Shown here: positions 12,380 to 23,096 of the stretch, piece by piece
Layout: each line of letters starts with the position of its first letter
Numbering within the stretch: position 1 is the stretch's first letter
NCBI GenBank assembly: GCA_038501785.1
Contig: JBAMJR010000168.1
Span: forward strand, 1,306,001 to 1,370,000
Reading direction: 5' to 3'
DNA: 64,000 nt
From: Myoxocephalus aenaeus
Lineage: Eukaryota; Chordata; Actinopteri; Perciformes; Cottidae
Position numbers and translations under genes: made by a program
The notes under the pieces: generated by a model
Seen by the model: only the letters and a program-made list of their open reading frames with translations
What the model was told of the DNA's origin: nothing
Databases searched by the model: none

Positions 12380-12945
12380 CTCTAACCCAAATCATAGCTC
12401 AATATGTGAACATTCTCTAACCCAAATCATAGCACAATATGTGAACATTCACTAACCCAAATCATAGCACAATATGTGAACATTCTCTAACCCAAATCAT
12501 AACACAATATGTGAACATTCTCTAACCCAAATCATAACACAATATGTGAACATTCTCTAACCCAAATCATAGCACAATATGTGAACATTCTCTAACCCAA
12601 ATCATAGCACAATATGTGAACATTCTCTAACCCAAATCATAACACAATATGTGAACATTCTCTAACCCAAATCATAGCACAATATGTGAACATTCTCTAA
12701 CCCAAATCATAGCACAATATGTGAACATTCACTAACCCAAATCATAGCACAATATGTGAACATTCACTAACCCAAATCATAACACAATATGTGAACATTC
12801 TCTAACCCAAATCATAACACAATATGTGAACATTCTCTAACCCAAATCATAGCTCAATATGTGAACATTCTCTAACCCAAATCATAACACAATATGTGAA
12901 CATTCTCTAACCCAAATCATAGCACAATATGTGAACATTCTCTCT
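12380..12945. repeat. 35-bp minisatellite, about 16 copies
   Basis: The unit contains CTCTAACCCAAATCATAG followed by CACAATATGTGAACATT. Variants are limited to a few positions (AGC or AAC before ACAATATG, ACT or TCT before AACCC), so the array is young or homogenised. It begins about 420 nt downstream of the ZNRF1 stop codon in gene orientation and may be part of the 3' untranslated region. Confidence 0.97.
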
Positions 12946-13363
12946 GCAAAGGTTGACTTTGATAAAGTGAAGCAGAACAAAGTTAGAGAGGGTTTAGAAC
13001 AGAGAACATTCAGGCGACGTCTCCAACATTTGCATTGGGGCACATTTTAATTTCCTCATTTACCAAACCATATATATTCATTTGTATATCACTTATGGTG
13101 TTCAATACATCCAAATACAGCAGTTTTGGGCTTTTTTTATATAAAACAAGCTATGATTTACAGTTTTATATAACAATCACTCAGTCTTCCCCGGTTTTTA
13201 AACGGTAACTATATGAATAAGAATTGCCGTATTAATGAAAGATTCAACATGAAATGTCATCACATCCATCAGTGGAGGACCGACAGGAAGTGGACCATCA
13301 TGTACCAGCATGAGCCTCGGGCTCTGGGTCCTCACCTTGAACAGAAGTCAGAGGACGGGTCCG
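12946..13363 (-). other. Probable start of ZNRF1 3' untranslated region
   Basis: The first 418 nt after the ZNRF1 stop. An ATTAAA (minus strand, 13051-13046) is a candidate weak poly(A) signal about 310 nt after the stop. A consensus donor TTCAAG|GTGAGG sits at 13336/13335, 28 nt after the stop, and could start an intron within the 3' untranslated region. Which is used cannot be decided from sequence. Confidence 0.45.
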
Positions 13364-13421
13364 TCAGTCAGAGGGGTGCTCGGGGCAGGACCGGTTGATC
13401 TCAAACCACGAGTCTATACAG
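13364..13421 (-). CDS. znrf1: ZNRF1 E3 ubiquitin ligase, exon 4 (end of RING, stop)
   Basis: A 58-nt coding piece too short to stand out as an open frame. On the minus strand gttcctcag|C is followed by CIDSWFEINRSCPEHPSD and TGA. The first base completes the split serine codon AG|C from exon 3, giving YHKSCIDSW as in ZNRF proteins. It supplies the last three RING ligands: Cys of KSC, Cys of RSC and His of PEH (spacing C-x10-C-x2-H). The C-terminus CPEHPSD is typical for the ZNRF family. The polypyrimidine tract before the acceptor is good. Confidence 0.95.
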
Positions 13422-13470
13422 CTGAGGAACAGACACCAGGGAGGGAGTCAAGACAGAACACAGATCAACA

Positions 13471-13747
13471 AGGATTAAAAGAAGATGCATTTCTATTGTA
13501 GGAGTTCAGTTATGGAACAACCCTAACATGAATGTAAGAATGGTCAACTCATGTATGGTTTCAAAAGGATTGTTTATAAAACTATTTTTGAGGGTTACAA
13601 GTGTGAATTAAATGTATGTATATATATATATATATATACTTTATTTTTATTTTTGTCTTCTTTATATCAAATTAATTATCTGATTTAATTGATAATAATT
13701 TAGGATAGGAATATATAAGCATTATGCTTCTACCTGACCTACCAATC
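13471..13747 (+). repeat. Dispersed repeat R4, plus copy (inverted partner at 21640-21963)
   Basis: It shares long stretches with the reverse complement of 21640-21963: GGATTAAAAGAAGATG, GATTGTTTATAAAAC, TTTTGAGGGTTACAAGTG, AATTTAGGATAGGAATAT and GCATTATGCTTCTACCT. A short TA tract (about 13615-13638) replaces the long one of the other copy. It looks like the 3' part of a LINE, but I cannot name the family. It lies in ZNRF1 intron 3, starting 50 bp from the exon 4 acceptor. Confidence 0.85.
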
Positions 13748-15520
13748 AGGAAAAACTCCCCAAATAAAGATAGTAAAAACCCTTTCACAGGGAAAAAAGG
13801 GAAAACACACACACACACATGAAGGTAGTAATACCACAATGTGGAAATACTCCATCAAAAGTATCACTAACTGTATAAGTATTCAACATGTTGTCTCTGT
13901 AATATACAGAGGTATACTAATGTTTTTAAATCACATACATTATTATGTATACTTTGATATGAAAGCAGTATTTTACATTCATGTTGTATCTGTTGAGGAT
14001 CTCATTTTACTATATGGTCATGATCATGTCACGTTGACCGTATGCTTTGTTTACATGCCAAATGTTGTCTGTACAGCTGTCAGATAAATGGATACAATGT
14101 AATTAATTAAAATGTAATTTATATTAGATATATTTCACTAATATTTCAAGGACATCTAACCTTCACAATGCTGATGCTGGTATTAATGCAGATTAATAAC
14201 GGTAGAGACAGCACACCCCTCATACATATTGATAGTATACACTTTAGTGAAGTAGAATTATGGATTACTCCTTCATTACCTTTATGGATTAAGTAAAGGT
14301 AGCAGATCAAGGTACCCTTCAAATACATAATTTACATTGAAATCAAGGAGAATAATGATCATGCTAATATTATTCACAAAATAAAAATCACAAGGAAATC
14401 CTTTTCACTCGTCTGTTCAGTCTTACTCTGCAAAGCAACTTCACCATCAGGGAAGCTGGTTCAGTAAGAAGTACTCTAGAAGTGTGATGGAGAAGAAATG
14501 TAAAGTAGCAGCAAATGAAAGTACTTGAGTAAAGTTTAGTGACCCTTTTTTTCAGCCTATATAAACCATTTAAAGCACTTTTTAAGCACAGTACTTATTA
14601 TTTATGGCTTGTGTTGACAGATTGGAGCAACCAGTTCCACCCGGGTCCCTTTATTAGGGGACCCTAGAGTTCTACAGCTCATATGAGCACGATATGAATA
14701 CCAGACCCTTTGTCCTTGATCTCTAACGAACCCGCAACTCCTTGCCTTTAAAAAAATAAATAATGTTTAAACTTATTTTCATTATAAATATGATCAAAAG
14801 TCAAGAGTCTGAGCAAGATTCCCCATCTAGATTGATGTATTAGACTCCCACAGCCTCCTAGGTTACAGGGAGGTCTTTGACTGAAGGGTTTTTATGAATG
14901 TTTTAGTGAAACATTATAATCGCTTAGTCATTGAGGAGTTTACGGAATTATTAAAACTTAACGATCTTTAAAACAATGAATTAAATCGGAGCTGTGGATG
15001 AGGAGGTAGCACAGTTTTAGTTTTGAGAAAAACAAAATTCTCATTTCCGGGAGACAGGAAGAAGAGCTGCGGGCTTATTAAAGGAGACATGTGTTACATC
15101 ATCTCCAGGTCCATATTCATATTGTGGGTTTCTACTAGAACACGTTTACAAGCTTTAATGTGCAAACACACACTGCTTGTCCTTCTCTCAGTCTGCATAC
15201 ACATGTGTGTCTCTTCAAAGGTTCAGCAGGTGACTTTTTGTCATATTTCATAGAGATCTAAATGAGGTTCACCTCTCCTGTTGGTGCTCCTCGTGAAAGT
15301 TGGAGCCCGGCGTCAAAGCTCTCTTTTCTCATCCTTTGTTCTCTTTATCGCTCAGCAGAACATTGCAATGTGTCTGAGGACATTACAGGTGAGTAAAAGA
15401 CAATCTGGACTCCTCTTTGTTTCTCAGAGCGATCAGAGGGTTTAATCTTTGTTACCTCTGCTCTCTGACTCTGGAGCTGAGGCCTTGACCTTGAGAAGGT
15501 CAGGTCAGGATGGCCTATTA
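13748..15520. other. ZNRF1 intron 3, no gene seen
   Basis: AT-rich intronic DNA with no recognised coding exon. A short (CA)n lies near 13806. Confidence 0.6.
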
Positions 15521-15945
15521 TGCTGCGTTCACACTTGAGTTTACTCGCTCGACTTCATGTGATAATTTCGCGTCATTCGCCTTTTCGTGGCGGAAAGGGG
15601 CCGTGGCTTTTCCGTGGCTTATCTCCGTAAAAACAGTTACCGTTTCCTCCATCCACCATTGAAATAACCACTAGTTCTGCTTTATACTTGTTGTGTAAAC
15701 TCCACATACGTGGGAACATCAAACTCCATGGTGTCTGGGTTCATAATATTATCCGTAGTCCCACAACAGCGTCTGAATGAAGCCGCTAACAGCGCTACTT
15801 CAGGACCAGCAGCAGTTTGATTCAGCAACGGCAGGACGAGTGATGAGGGGCGGAGCTTCTCAACGCTGATTGGCTGACGCAACTCAGCGTGAGGGGAATT
15901 TTGGAAATATTTCAACTTGCGTCACCCGGCAGAATATCCCTCAAA
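15521..15945 (+). mobile_element. Family R3 non-autonomous DNA element
   Basis: It starts GCTGCGTTCACACTTGAG and contains all the shared R3 blocks (GTAAAAACAGTTACC, ACCACTAGTTCTGC, TATACTTGTTGTG, GGTTCATAATATTATCCG). On the minus strand it has an open stretch including TTDNIMNPDTMEFDVPTY, which recurs in the copy at 27.9 kb. That repetition reflects shared repeat DNA and is not evidence of a gene. Confidence 0.75.
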
Positions 15946-15952
15946 ACACACC

Positions 15953-17259
15953 TGGGCCCTATTTTTCGTACCTGGCTTACTGAGTTAGCGGGCTAATTGT
16001 CAGGATAAGATGACGTAGGTCTGGCTTATTCAGTTTCTCGAAGCAAGCTTAGATAAATCACCATAGCAACACAGCCAAAAATGTAAACCTGCTCCCGGGC
16101 AGGCTTACTGAAATTCACTGGATAAGCTGGCCACTCCCACCGGACAAAAAAGGCAGCTCACTTCCTCATTGATGAAGGAGCGATATTAGTTATATTAGTT
16201 TTATTGGGAGAGAGTTCTTTGAGATCGCCAAGATCCGTTCTCACATCATCATGACTTCCTGTACGCGGCGCTATAGATTCTGCCTTCAAGGAATCATTTA
16301 TTTACGAGAGCTTCTCGAGCCGCGGACACTGATCACCACAGACGCAGCCGATCGCCGTCTCACAGACAGAGACTCTCACCCGCTGCATGCCGCGCTGTTC
16401 TTAAGTTTATTTAGCGCTTAAGAAACTTATGGATGTGTTGAAAGTACTCATAATTATATGACAGTGTTATTAGTACACCATACATATCATTATTGTAGAA
16501 CATGATTAAGGTGGACTCATGATAAGAATACAGAGAATCACACACTGCTTCAATTGATTGAATTTCTGATTATGAATAATACATATATACTGATCCGCCC
16601 ATACACATATTCAAACTCCTAGTTATATGGTAATCTACACATACATGTACATACACATATATGATACATACGTGCATACAGTACATATATCCTCATAAGT
16701 ATATAGTAATGTGTATACTACTGGCAGCAGATACATTTAAATAAATATAATCTGATTGATTTGGGTGATGAAGCACTTAAAATTTGCGGATACATTTTCC
16801 CAACACTGACACATTTAACTTGTCTGATATATTTGCGGCGCTTATGTCTCGCAGCGGGGGCGGAGTTAAGCTGCGTTCACACCGAAAACGTTGCAAATGC
16901 GTTGTGAATATTCACAACACGTTTGCTGTGAATGATTAAGGTAATAAATTCCTCATATGTCTTCATGATCATCTCCTGCTTCTCATCGGAGAAATAAAAA
17001 GAGGTTCCTCTGAGTTTATTTGCCATTGTACTGTTAGAAGATCGTGGTGTCAGTGCTCCATTATTATCCCTTCTGAAGAGGAGCGGACACGCGCATTTAT
17101 CCAGATGATTGACGTCTGGCTAGAATTAACGAGACCGTTTCAGCACGGATCAGCCGTGAAGAAACCCAGATAGCCTGATGTCAATCATCTCGCTAATTTA
17201 AGCTGGAGATTAGGACATTTGCTTGACTTTGTTTAGCCAGGTACGAGAAACAGGGCCCA
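15953..17259. mobile_element. Harbinger-like DNA transposon remnant with 25-bp inverted ends
   Basis: The left end is TGGGCCCTATTTTTCGTACC + TGGCT. The right end, reverse-complemented, is TGGGCCCTGTTTCTCGTACC + TGGCT, so 23 of 25 positions match. The 1307-bp interior has no transposase but holds the start of a Myb/SANT-like frame (see 16877-17026) and a nested GCTGCGTTCACACC sequence at 16870. No clear target duplication is visible. GGGCC-starting ends and a Myb-like second gene are typical of PIF/Harbinger elements; the assignment is inference. Confidence 0.65.
16877..17026 (-). pseudogene. Fragment of a Myb/SANT-like DNA-binding ORF of a Harbinger-type transposon
   Basis: Starting at ATG 17026-17024 the minus strand reads MANKLRGTSFYFSDEKQEMI then MKTYEEFITL, before entering sequence that does not fit (HSKRVVNIHNAF) and a stop at 16877. 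The F-S-D-E-K...Y-E-E-F pattern resembles the first helix of the Myb/SANT-like proteins encoded next to Harbinger transposases. Only about 30 residues are plausible; the rest is lost. The assignment rests on pattern memory, not a search. Confidence 0.45.
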
Positions 17260-17354
17260 GCTCCAACTCGCCTTCACCTGCTAACCGCTGCACTATCCTT
17301 CACTCTGACTCGTTCCACACCGCTGCTCCAGTTTTCTGTTTCGTTACCAAAAAT

Positions 17355-17645
17355 GTTTGGTAACAAAACAATGTAACAAACATATGTTTGTTTGGGTAAC
17401 AAACACATGTGTGTTTGTTTTTGTTTGCTTTGTTTTGTTTGCTTTTGTTTGTTTTTGTTTGCTTTGTTTGCTTTTGTTTGTTTTGTTTGCTTTTTGTTTT
17501 GTTTGTTTTGTTTGCTTTTGTTTGTTTTTGTTTGTTTTGTCTTTCTATTTTTTGTTTTGTTCCATTTGTCTCTGTCTCTTGTCCCCAATGTAAAGCGTCT
17601 TTGTGTATTTAGAAAAGCGCTATAAAAGTTTGAATTATTATTTAT
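17355..17645 (+). repeat. T/G-rich low-complexity tract followed by a SINE-like tail
   Basis: TTTGTTTGC / TTTTGTTTG units run from about 17410 to 17555. Next to them, AATGTAAAGCGTCTTTGTG and AGAAAAGCGCTATAAAAG followed by an AATTATTATTT tail resemble the 3' end of tRNA-derived fish SINEs. The long open frames here (K/Q/N- or F/C/L-rich) are low complexity. Confidence 0.6.
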
Positions 17646-17814
17646 TTTTCATTAATATTGCTAATATAAGTGATCAGCCCAAAACATTCAAATATCTTTT
17701 ATAATTATTTTTGGGGAAATGGGTGAAATAAGCTGAACATAAACAGCTGCCCGTCCTTCAGGAATGTTATTGGTGGATTCAATTAGAAGAAGTGCTAAAT
17801 TATATAAGGGGCAG

Positions 17815-17903
17815 TGATTCAAATATGTGTGTGTCTGTGTCTGTCTGTGCGTGTGTGTCTGTGTCTGTCTGTGCGTGTGTGTGTGTGTGTATGTGTGTGT
17901 GTC
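17815..17903. repeat. (TG)n/(TCTG)n microsatellite beside the ZNRF1 exon 3 donor
   Basis: TG and TGTC units end two bases from the exon 3 donor GT. On the gene strand this is a (CA)n tract immediately downstream of the 5' splice site. Confidence 0.97.
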
Positions 17904-17905
17904 AC

Positions 17906-18011
17906 CTTTTATGGTAGATGCAGAGGCACGGCAGTCTGGCTATGGTGTCCCCTTGCTGCAGTTCCTCTAGACAGATCACACACTCACCGGCATCCCTCGC
18001 CAGCACATCAT
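17906..18011 (-). CDS. znrf1: ZNRF1 E3 ubiquitin ligase, exon 3 (first half of RING)
   Basis: A 106-nt exon encoding (N)DDVLARDAGECVIC, then LEELQQGDTIARLPCLCIYH and K, with partial codons at both ends. The acceptor is ccactttag|AT and the donor AAAAG|gtgaca. G from exon 2 completes GAT (Asp) and C from exon 4 completes AGC (Ser). It carries the RING ligands C-x2-C-x14-C-x-C-x2-H, completed in exon 4. ZNRF1 is a membrane-associated RING ligase; mammalian work links it to AKT and glutamine synthetase turnover in axon and Schwann-cell biology. DAGECVICLEEL and the exon 2 residues fit ZNRF1 better than ZNRF2. Skipping this 106-nt exon would shift the frame and remove the RING. The 3' splice tract is poor because a (TG)n run stands where a pyrimidine tract is expected. 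Confidence 0.96.
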
Positions 18012-18025
18012 CTAAAGTGGCAGGC

Positions 18026-18028
<3 letters not shown>

Positions 18029-18119
<91 letters not shown>
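18029..18119. repeat. (CA)n microsatellite beside the ZNRF1 exon 3 acceptor
   Basis: About 43 CA units. On the gene strand this is a (TG)n tract ending about 18 nt before the exon 3 acceptor. Confidence 0.98.
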
Positions 18120-18561
18120 CAGAGAACACATCAGTATGCACAAAATAAAGCGACAATTTCAGCCTGTGACAGCACATCAAAGCCAGCAGAGAGCCGTACG
18201 GTTGGAGCATCACAGTCCTGTTAGTTTCTGCTTGTACCGAAGAAAATGCTCAAGGAAGAGTCCCACGGGGAACCAGGAACCTTCAATCGGTTTCCCCCGT
18301 GGAAAGAGAGCGTCCATCATGTGGAAACTAACACCGAATACCTTTAGTTCTACTTCCTGTAGAGAGTATTTGCATATAAAATGTGTTTATATCTCAAAAG
18401 TTATTTACTCCCCGCTGTATTGAAGAAGCTGTGTCTTTTACAAAGAGCGGACATGGAGAATGTATTCAGACCCTAAACTACGTTGATGCTAACCTGAGAG
18501 GGGTTTTACATCCTTCATAATCTGGATGTAAATAACAGAATCATTGTCGAAAGCAAGAGAA
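18120..18561. other. ZNRF1 intron 2, no gene seen
   Basis: Unique-looking intronic DNA with no recognised element. Confidence 0.5.
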
Positions 18562-18998
18562 AGGGTTCAGACACATTCTGACCAATGGATTTCATGACTT
18601 TAAACCAAATGTCCATGAGCAAACATTTAGTGAAATCTGGGTGTAAACATGAAAAAGTGAGTAAATGTAGTATTTAAACTAACAATGAGAATACAAAGCA
18701 TACAGTAAACCTTAAATGACTCAAATGAATGAGACAATAGTTTGATTAAAAGAATAAACATTTATATAGATGCCTGTATGGATGCCTGCTTATATTTTGA
18801 GCGTCTTTCTTTTAAAAGCATATTCATTATTTCAAACTCAGCGTAAATGAACATCATGAACACATGAATATAACACATTTACATGACTTTTACTAAACCT
18901 TTGGGATTTAATTTTTTTCAAGGACTTTTCCAGGCCTGGAAATAACCATTTTAAAACCCCATGACTCTTCCAGGTTTTCCATGAGCGTAAGAACCCTG
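18562..18998 (+). mobile_element. R2 non-autonomous hAT-like element (MITE), copy 1
   Basis: A roughly 435-bp element starting AGGGTTCAGACACATTC and ending CCATGAGCGTAAGAACCCTG, so the termini are short inverted repeats of CAGGGTTC. The interior (TTAGTGAAATCTGGGTG, AACAATGAGAATACAAAGC, TGTTTAT-type AT-rich blocks, TTTCCAGGCCTGGAAATAA) is nearly identical to the copies at 23276, 30007 and 53708. CAGGG termini suggest the hAT superfamily; no target duplication is evident. Confidence 0.85.
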
Positions 18999-20684
18999 AA
19001 GAGAAGCACGCGCTTTCTGCATATGGTGTGATGTCATCAACGCTGCGAATAAGCGACATGTTTGCCACACATGAACCATTAATCTGTGAACCTGAAACCC
19101 GGCAGATCACACGGTACGACGTGTGATCTCACAACACCTCGTGTCACATCTGTCACAGAGGAGCAGCTGCTGGAGCAGAGCAGAGCTCAGCTTCTAATCC
19201 GACGCAAATCAATTAAGAGCCGAGCGCCACTTCTCACCAATTATCTGCTCTTCTTCTTCTTCTTCTTCTTCATTTTTGGTGTCATCCTTCGGCGCTGAAC
19301 CGACCGCTCGTCCTCGCTGTTAAATAAATAAATACATTTGGAGCTGAGGTTTATGACACCTTGTCATTGATTTGTTTTGACAGCGACTGAAAGCGTTTAA
19401 ATACTTTCAATAAAAGAGGTGTATAACCGTGTCAATATAATCTGATCTGCTGCTGTCAGTCGTTTACTTTACGGAGGCACCCATAAATAATTCTTATTTG
19501 TCAAAGTCAATAAGGGAGATGGGACATAACCCTTTGATCTGAATGTGAAACCATTTGTTCGGTTAAAAACGGTCTTTTCTTCTAGTACACGAGAGTGCAT
19601 TGTATTCACTTCTGGTGAGAAAGGGAGGAAACAAGGACTCCCTAGCTCTACTTTTTTATATTTAATAACTGCATATAAGAGTCATAAAAACTACTCCAGT
19701 CCTTTCCTGTAAAAGCATCAACACCACAATGGAACTCCTGTAATATTTCATTCCAGCTATTCCATGATGATTGATGGTGGTAACGCGCCCATGAACATAG
19801 CAATGTGCCTTCAAAGGCAGTAAAGAAGAAGAGTGCTCGCTCGAAAACGTCGATATAAATGATCAAAGTATTCAAAGAAACGACTTTTAGTAGTTTTATG
19901 AGGAAATAAATCCACTGAACGCATTAGTTAGGCCTTACTTTTGGGCTAAGAGTTGACTCTGGGATAACTTCTCTTGTAATTCAATAAATAAAGTCTATAT
20001 GAATATGAAGTCACAAGACAAAGCACAGTGCCTGAAAGCTAAATGCCAGCGCTAACATGCTAGCATGCTAGCATGCAGAGTTTCGGGTGTAATGTTCACA
20101 AGCGTAGTTTAGTGTGTTAGTTTGCCAACATTTACTGATCAGCACTAACCACAAAGCAGTGAGATGGAGTTATGCAATCCACCTTGTGGATTCCTCTTAT
20201 GGGGACCACGAATTTAATGAAAATCCATCAATAGTTTTTAAGAGATATTTAAACCTGGACCACAGTGGTGGACCAACAGACCAGCATTGCTATCTCTGGA
20301 GCTGTAACTATCAATCCACAATAAACTATGTCAAAAGTGTATGGAATTGTGAAAACAGGTTTTGTTTTATATCGCTTTGAATGTAAAAATGACCACAAAC
20401 AACCGTTGGAAAATAAATGACAGTGTAAAGTGTCTTGAAATGCTAACAATCAGGTGAAGTAACAGAAGCTAAGTGCAGCAGGAGAAGAGAATGCATCCGC
20501 TCTGAGGATGTTCCAGAATGATAGTGGACTATTGTTCCTGTCTGTCTAAGGAAATGTAGTCCAAGAGATTATTCAACCAAATAAACTGCAGTTACACATA
20601 AATGCTGCTTCAACAAGAACAGATAGAAAGAGAGATGGATGGATAGAAAGAGATATGGGTGGATTTAGAGAGAGAGAGAGAGAT

Positions 20685-20729
<45 letters not shown>

Positions 20730-21639
20730 GAGATAGATAAGGACAGGGATAGACTGTGAGATGAACAGTAGACATGTGCTCTGACTGTAAATCAGCTTAG
20801 TCCCTCAACAAAGTCTTTGTCCTCCTCCTCCCTCCATCTCTGTGTCCTCGTGTGACCCGTCCTGTATTCTATTGTTCACATAGTCCTCCTCCAGCATCTC
20901 TGTGCTGCGGATTACATATCAGGACTCTACACACACAGTCTGATGACAGCACAGCGCTCTACTCGTCCTCTTCCCCGGATTTCCTGAGCAAACAAATCCA
21001 ACCAGGAAACACTCAGAGATTAATCGACTCACAAACAAGTCTGCATTCGCCTGTGAGCGCAGAGTGCATCACAGCTGAGCTCCACAGCGGAAGAAGGCTC
21101 TCCTAATCAAGTGAAGAGGGCTGTTCAGCCGTGTTTCCTTCACCTGTGAAATGTTTAAATAACGAGGTCAGCCGGAGCTCGTGGCCTCACACGGTCCCGC
21201 CCCCTCATGCTGCAGCGAGGAGGCTGTTAGCTGGACCAGAGGAGTGCTTCCACTCACTCTCTGTGACTCCTAGCAGATTAGGAGATTTTATTGATAATCT
21301 ATAAAGCCGTTCAAGATCTTGAAGCTACATCAGTGAGTTTTTAACCCCTTCCATCGGACCCAATACCCAGCTTCAGGAGCTGCATGTAGGTCACTGCAGC
21401 AGAAGCACATGCTGTCTCTCTACCAACAGACGGGCTGCCGGTCCAGGACATGGAGACGCTTCCTGATCTGAGCATCATGTATGTGTCTGTGCCTCCAGAA
21501 CAACTACACGTGTTTCACAATGTCACAACGCTATGATGATGTTGTTTGTTTTTTGTTTGTTTGTGTGTTTTATTCAGTGAATCATTACAATACAATGAGT
21601 ATTGTAATGATTGACGCAATGTAATATACAAAACAGAAA
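18999..21639. other. ZNRF1 intron 2, no gene seen
   Basis: It contains (TTC)n at 19249-19272, a GCATGCTAGCATGCTAGCAT run near 20056-20076 that belongs to a dispersed-looking stretch, and a tetranucleotide repeat (separate entry). No coding exon is recognised. Confidence 0.5.
20660..20738. repeat. (GA)n then (GATA)n microsatellite
   Basis: A GAGAGAGAGAGA run is followed by about 12 ATAG tetranucleotides and a GAGATAGATA end. Confidence 0.96.
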
Positions 21640-21740
21640 GACTGAAAAGGTATAGGTAGAAGCATAATGCTTATATATTCCTATCCTAAATTATTATCAA
21701 TTAAATCAGATAATTGATTTGATATAAAGAATAAAAATAG

Positions 21741-21814
<74 letters not shown>

Positions 21815-21963
21815 CATTCACACTTGTAACCCTCAAAAATTGTTTTATAAACAATCCTTTTGGAAACATAAATGAGTTGACCGTTCTTACATCCATTTTA
21901 TTGTTGCTCCATAATTTAACTCCTACAATAGAAATACATCTTCTTTTAATCCCTGTTTTAGCT
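21640..21963 (-). repeat. Dispersed repeat R4, minus copy with long (AT)n
   Basis: Reverse complement of 13471-13747. AGGTAGAAGCATAATGC, ATATTCCTATCCTAAATT and CACTTGTAACCCTCAAAAA are all present. The internal TA tract has expanded to about 68 bp (21744-21811). It lies in ZNRF1 intron 2, on the other side of exon 3 from its partner. Confidence 0.85.
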
Positions 21964-22231
21964 TTTTGTACAATAAACTTACAAACATGTCTCAAATCAT
22001 ATTTACACTCATGTATTCCTCACATTGAGTCGGGATCTCAGGTCGGTGTGGAAGACGTTTACTGCAAATTCAATTTGCAGTAAAATATGTATTTGCATTT
22101 ACATGTTGAACTTAAATCAGACGTGTGTCTCCTTTGAATGTTACAAGGATGCTGTTGTCATTTGTTACTGTCAGAAATACACGTAAATTACAGACTGCCG
22201 TCATGTCGTTGTTATGGAACAATTTGTGGAT

Positions 22232-22878
22232 TAGGGCTGTCAAAATTGCTAAAAAATGACGTTCGAATATTCCCTTTTAAAAAACACATATATTCGAACA
22301 TATTCGAATATATGTGTAAATACAAAATTCTTCAGTTTAGGTGTTCACTCCCCCCCCCCTCCCCCCGCACCGTCGGTCGCGCATAGCGGTTTAAATGAAC
22401 GGCAACAATAAACACATGCTGAGTGCTGATCAGGGTTCAGGTTCCTCGGTTCCAGTGCTTCACAGAACTCCCTGAAGCCCTCATGTCCTTGCATACGAAC
22501 AAAATACATGTTTGCGTGCAGGCCTCCTGTCGCGCCGCAGACAACCAACTTGTGGCGGACGGCGCAAAATACGTATCCAGACGGGGCCGTTTCTCTGAAG
22601 GTCCACATGTTATGCCATATTCTCTTGGGTGCACATTCTGGAGATGTGGCCTCAAGTTGCTTGTCGTTGAATGGTAAGCTAACTCTAGCTTACATAGTGT
22701 AGCGACCCTGGGTCAGGAAAGCTACGAGACGTTAGCTGGCTTACAGGGTGTTTATTAAGGGAACAGAGAACAGGCTACTGTGGGCCGCAGCCTACGCCAC
22801 AACAACAGCAAAACCCCGTGAAAGCCTCAACCAGCTTCACGTCTGCTCCGGGTCATAGACTCTGCCCCGAACGGCTCG

Positions 22879-22921
<43 letters not shown>

Positions 22922-23096
22922 GAGGACACTTCATCGCGGCCGCGGCGGGGGTTGCCAGATTCACGATAATTATCCTCCGAATTTTTTATTTTTATTTATT
23001 TTTTTACATTCGAATATTAATTTTCACATTCGAAATTCTGTTTTTAACAACTATTCGAATATATATTCGAATTTCGATTATTCGTTGACAGCCCTA
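22232..23096. mobile_element. Non-autonomous hAT element with 8-bp target duplication
   Basis: The termini are TAGGGCTGTCAAAATTG and, at the right, CGTTGACAGCCCTA, with TAGGGCTGTCAA as the matching inverted repeat. The element is flanked by an exact 8-bp direct duplication TTGTGGAT (22224-22231 and 23097-23104), the hallmark of hAT insertion. Subterminal TTCGAATAT motifs repeat on both sides. The 865-bp interior is CpG-rich (about 22345-22620) and holds a (CA)n at 22880-22918. No transposase is seen. Confidence 0.9.

Noticed and set aside
12380..12945. Interstitial telomeric repeat
   Set aside because: CTAACCC appears once per 35-bp unit, not as a hexamer array, so it is a coincidence of the unit.
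15682..15915. Minus-strand peptide shared with 27925-28224 (TTDNIMNPDTMEF) as a possible gene family
   Set aside because: The shared stretch is the R3 repeat DNA itself. The frames are otherwise different and have no domain.
17274..17625. K/Q/N-rich and F/C/L-rich frames
   Set aside because: Generated by a TTTGTTTGC low-complexity tract.
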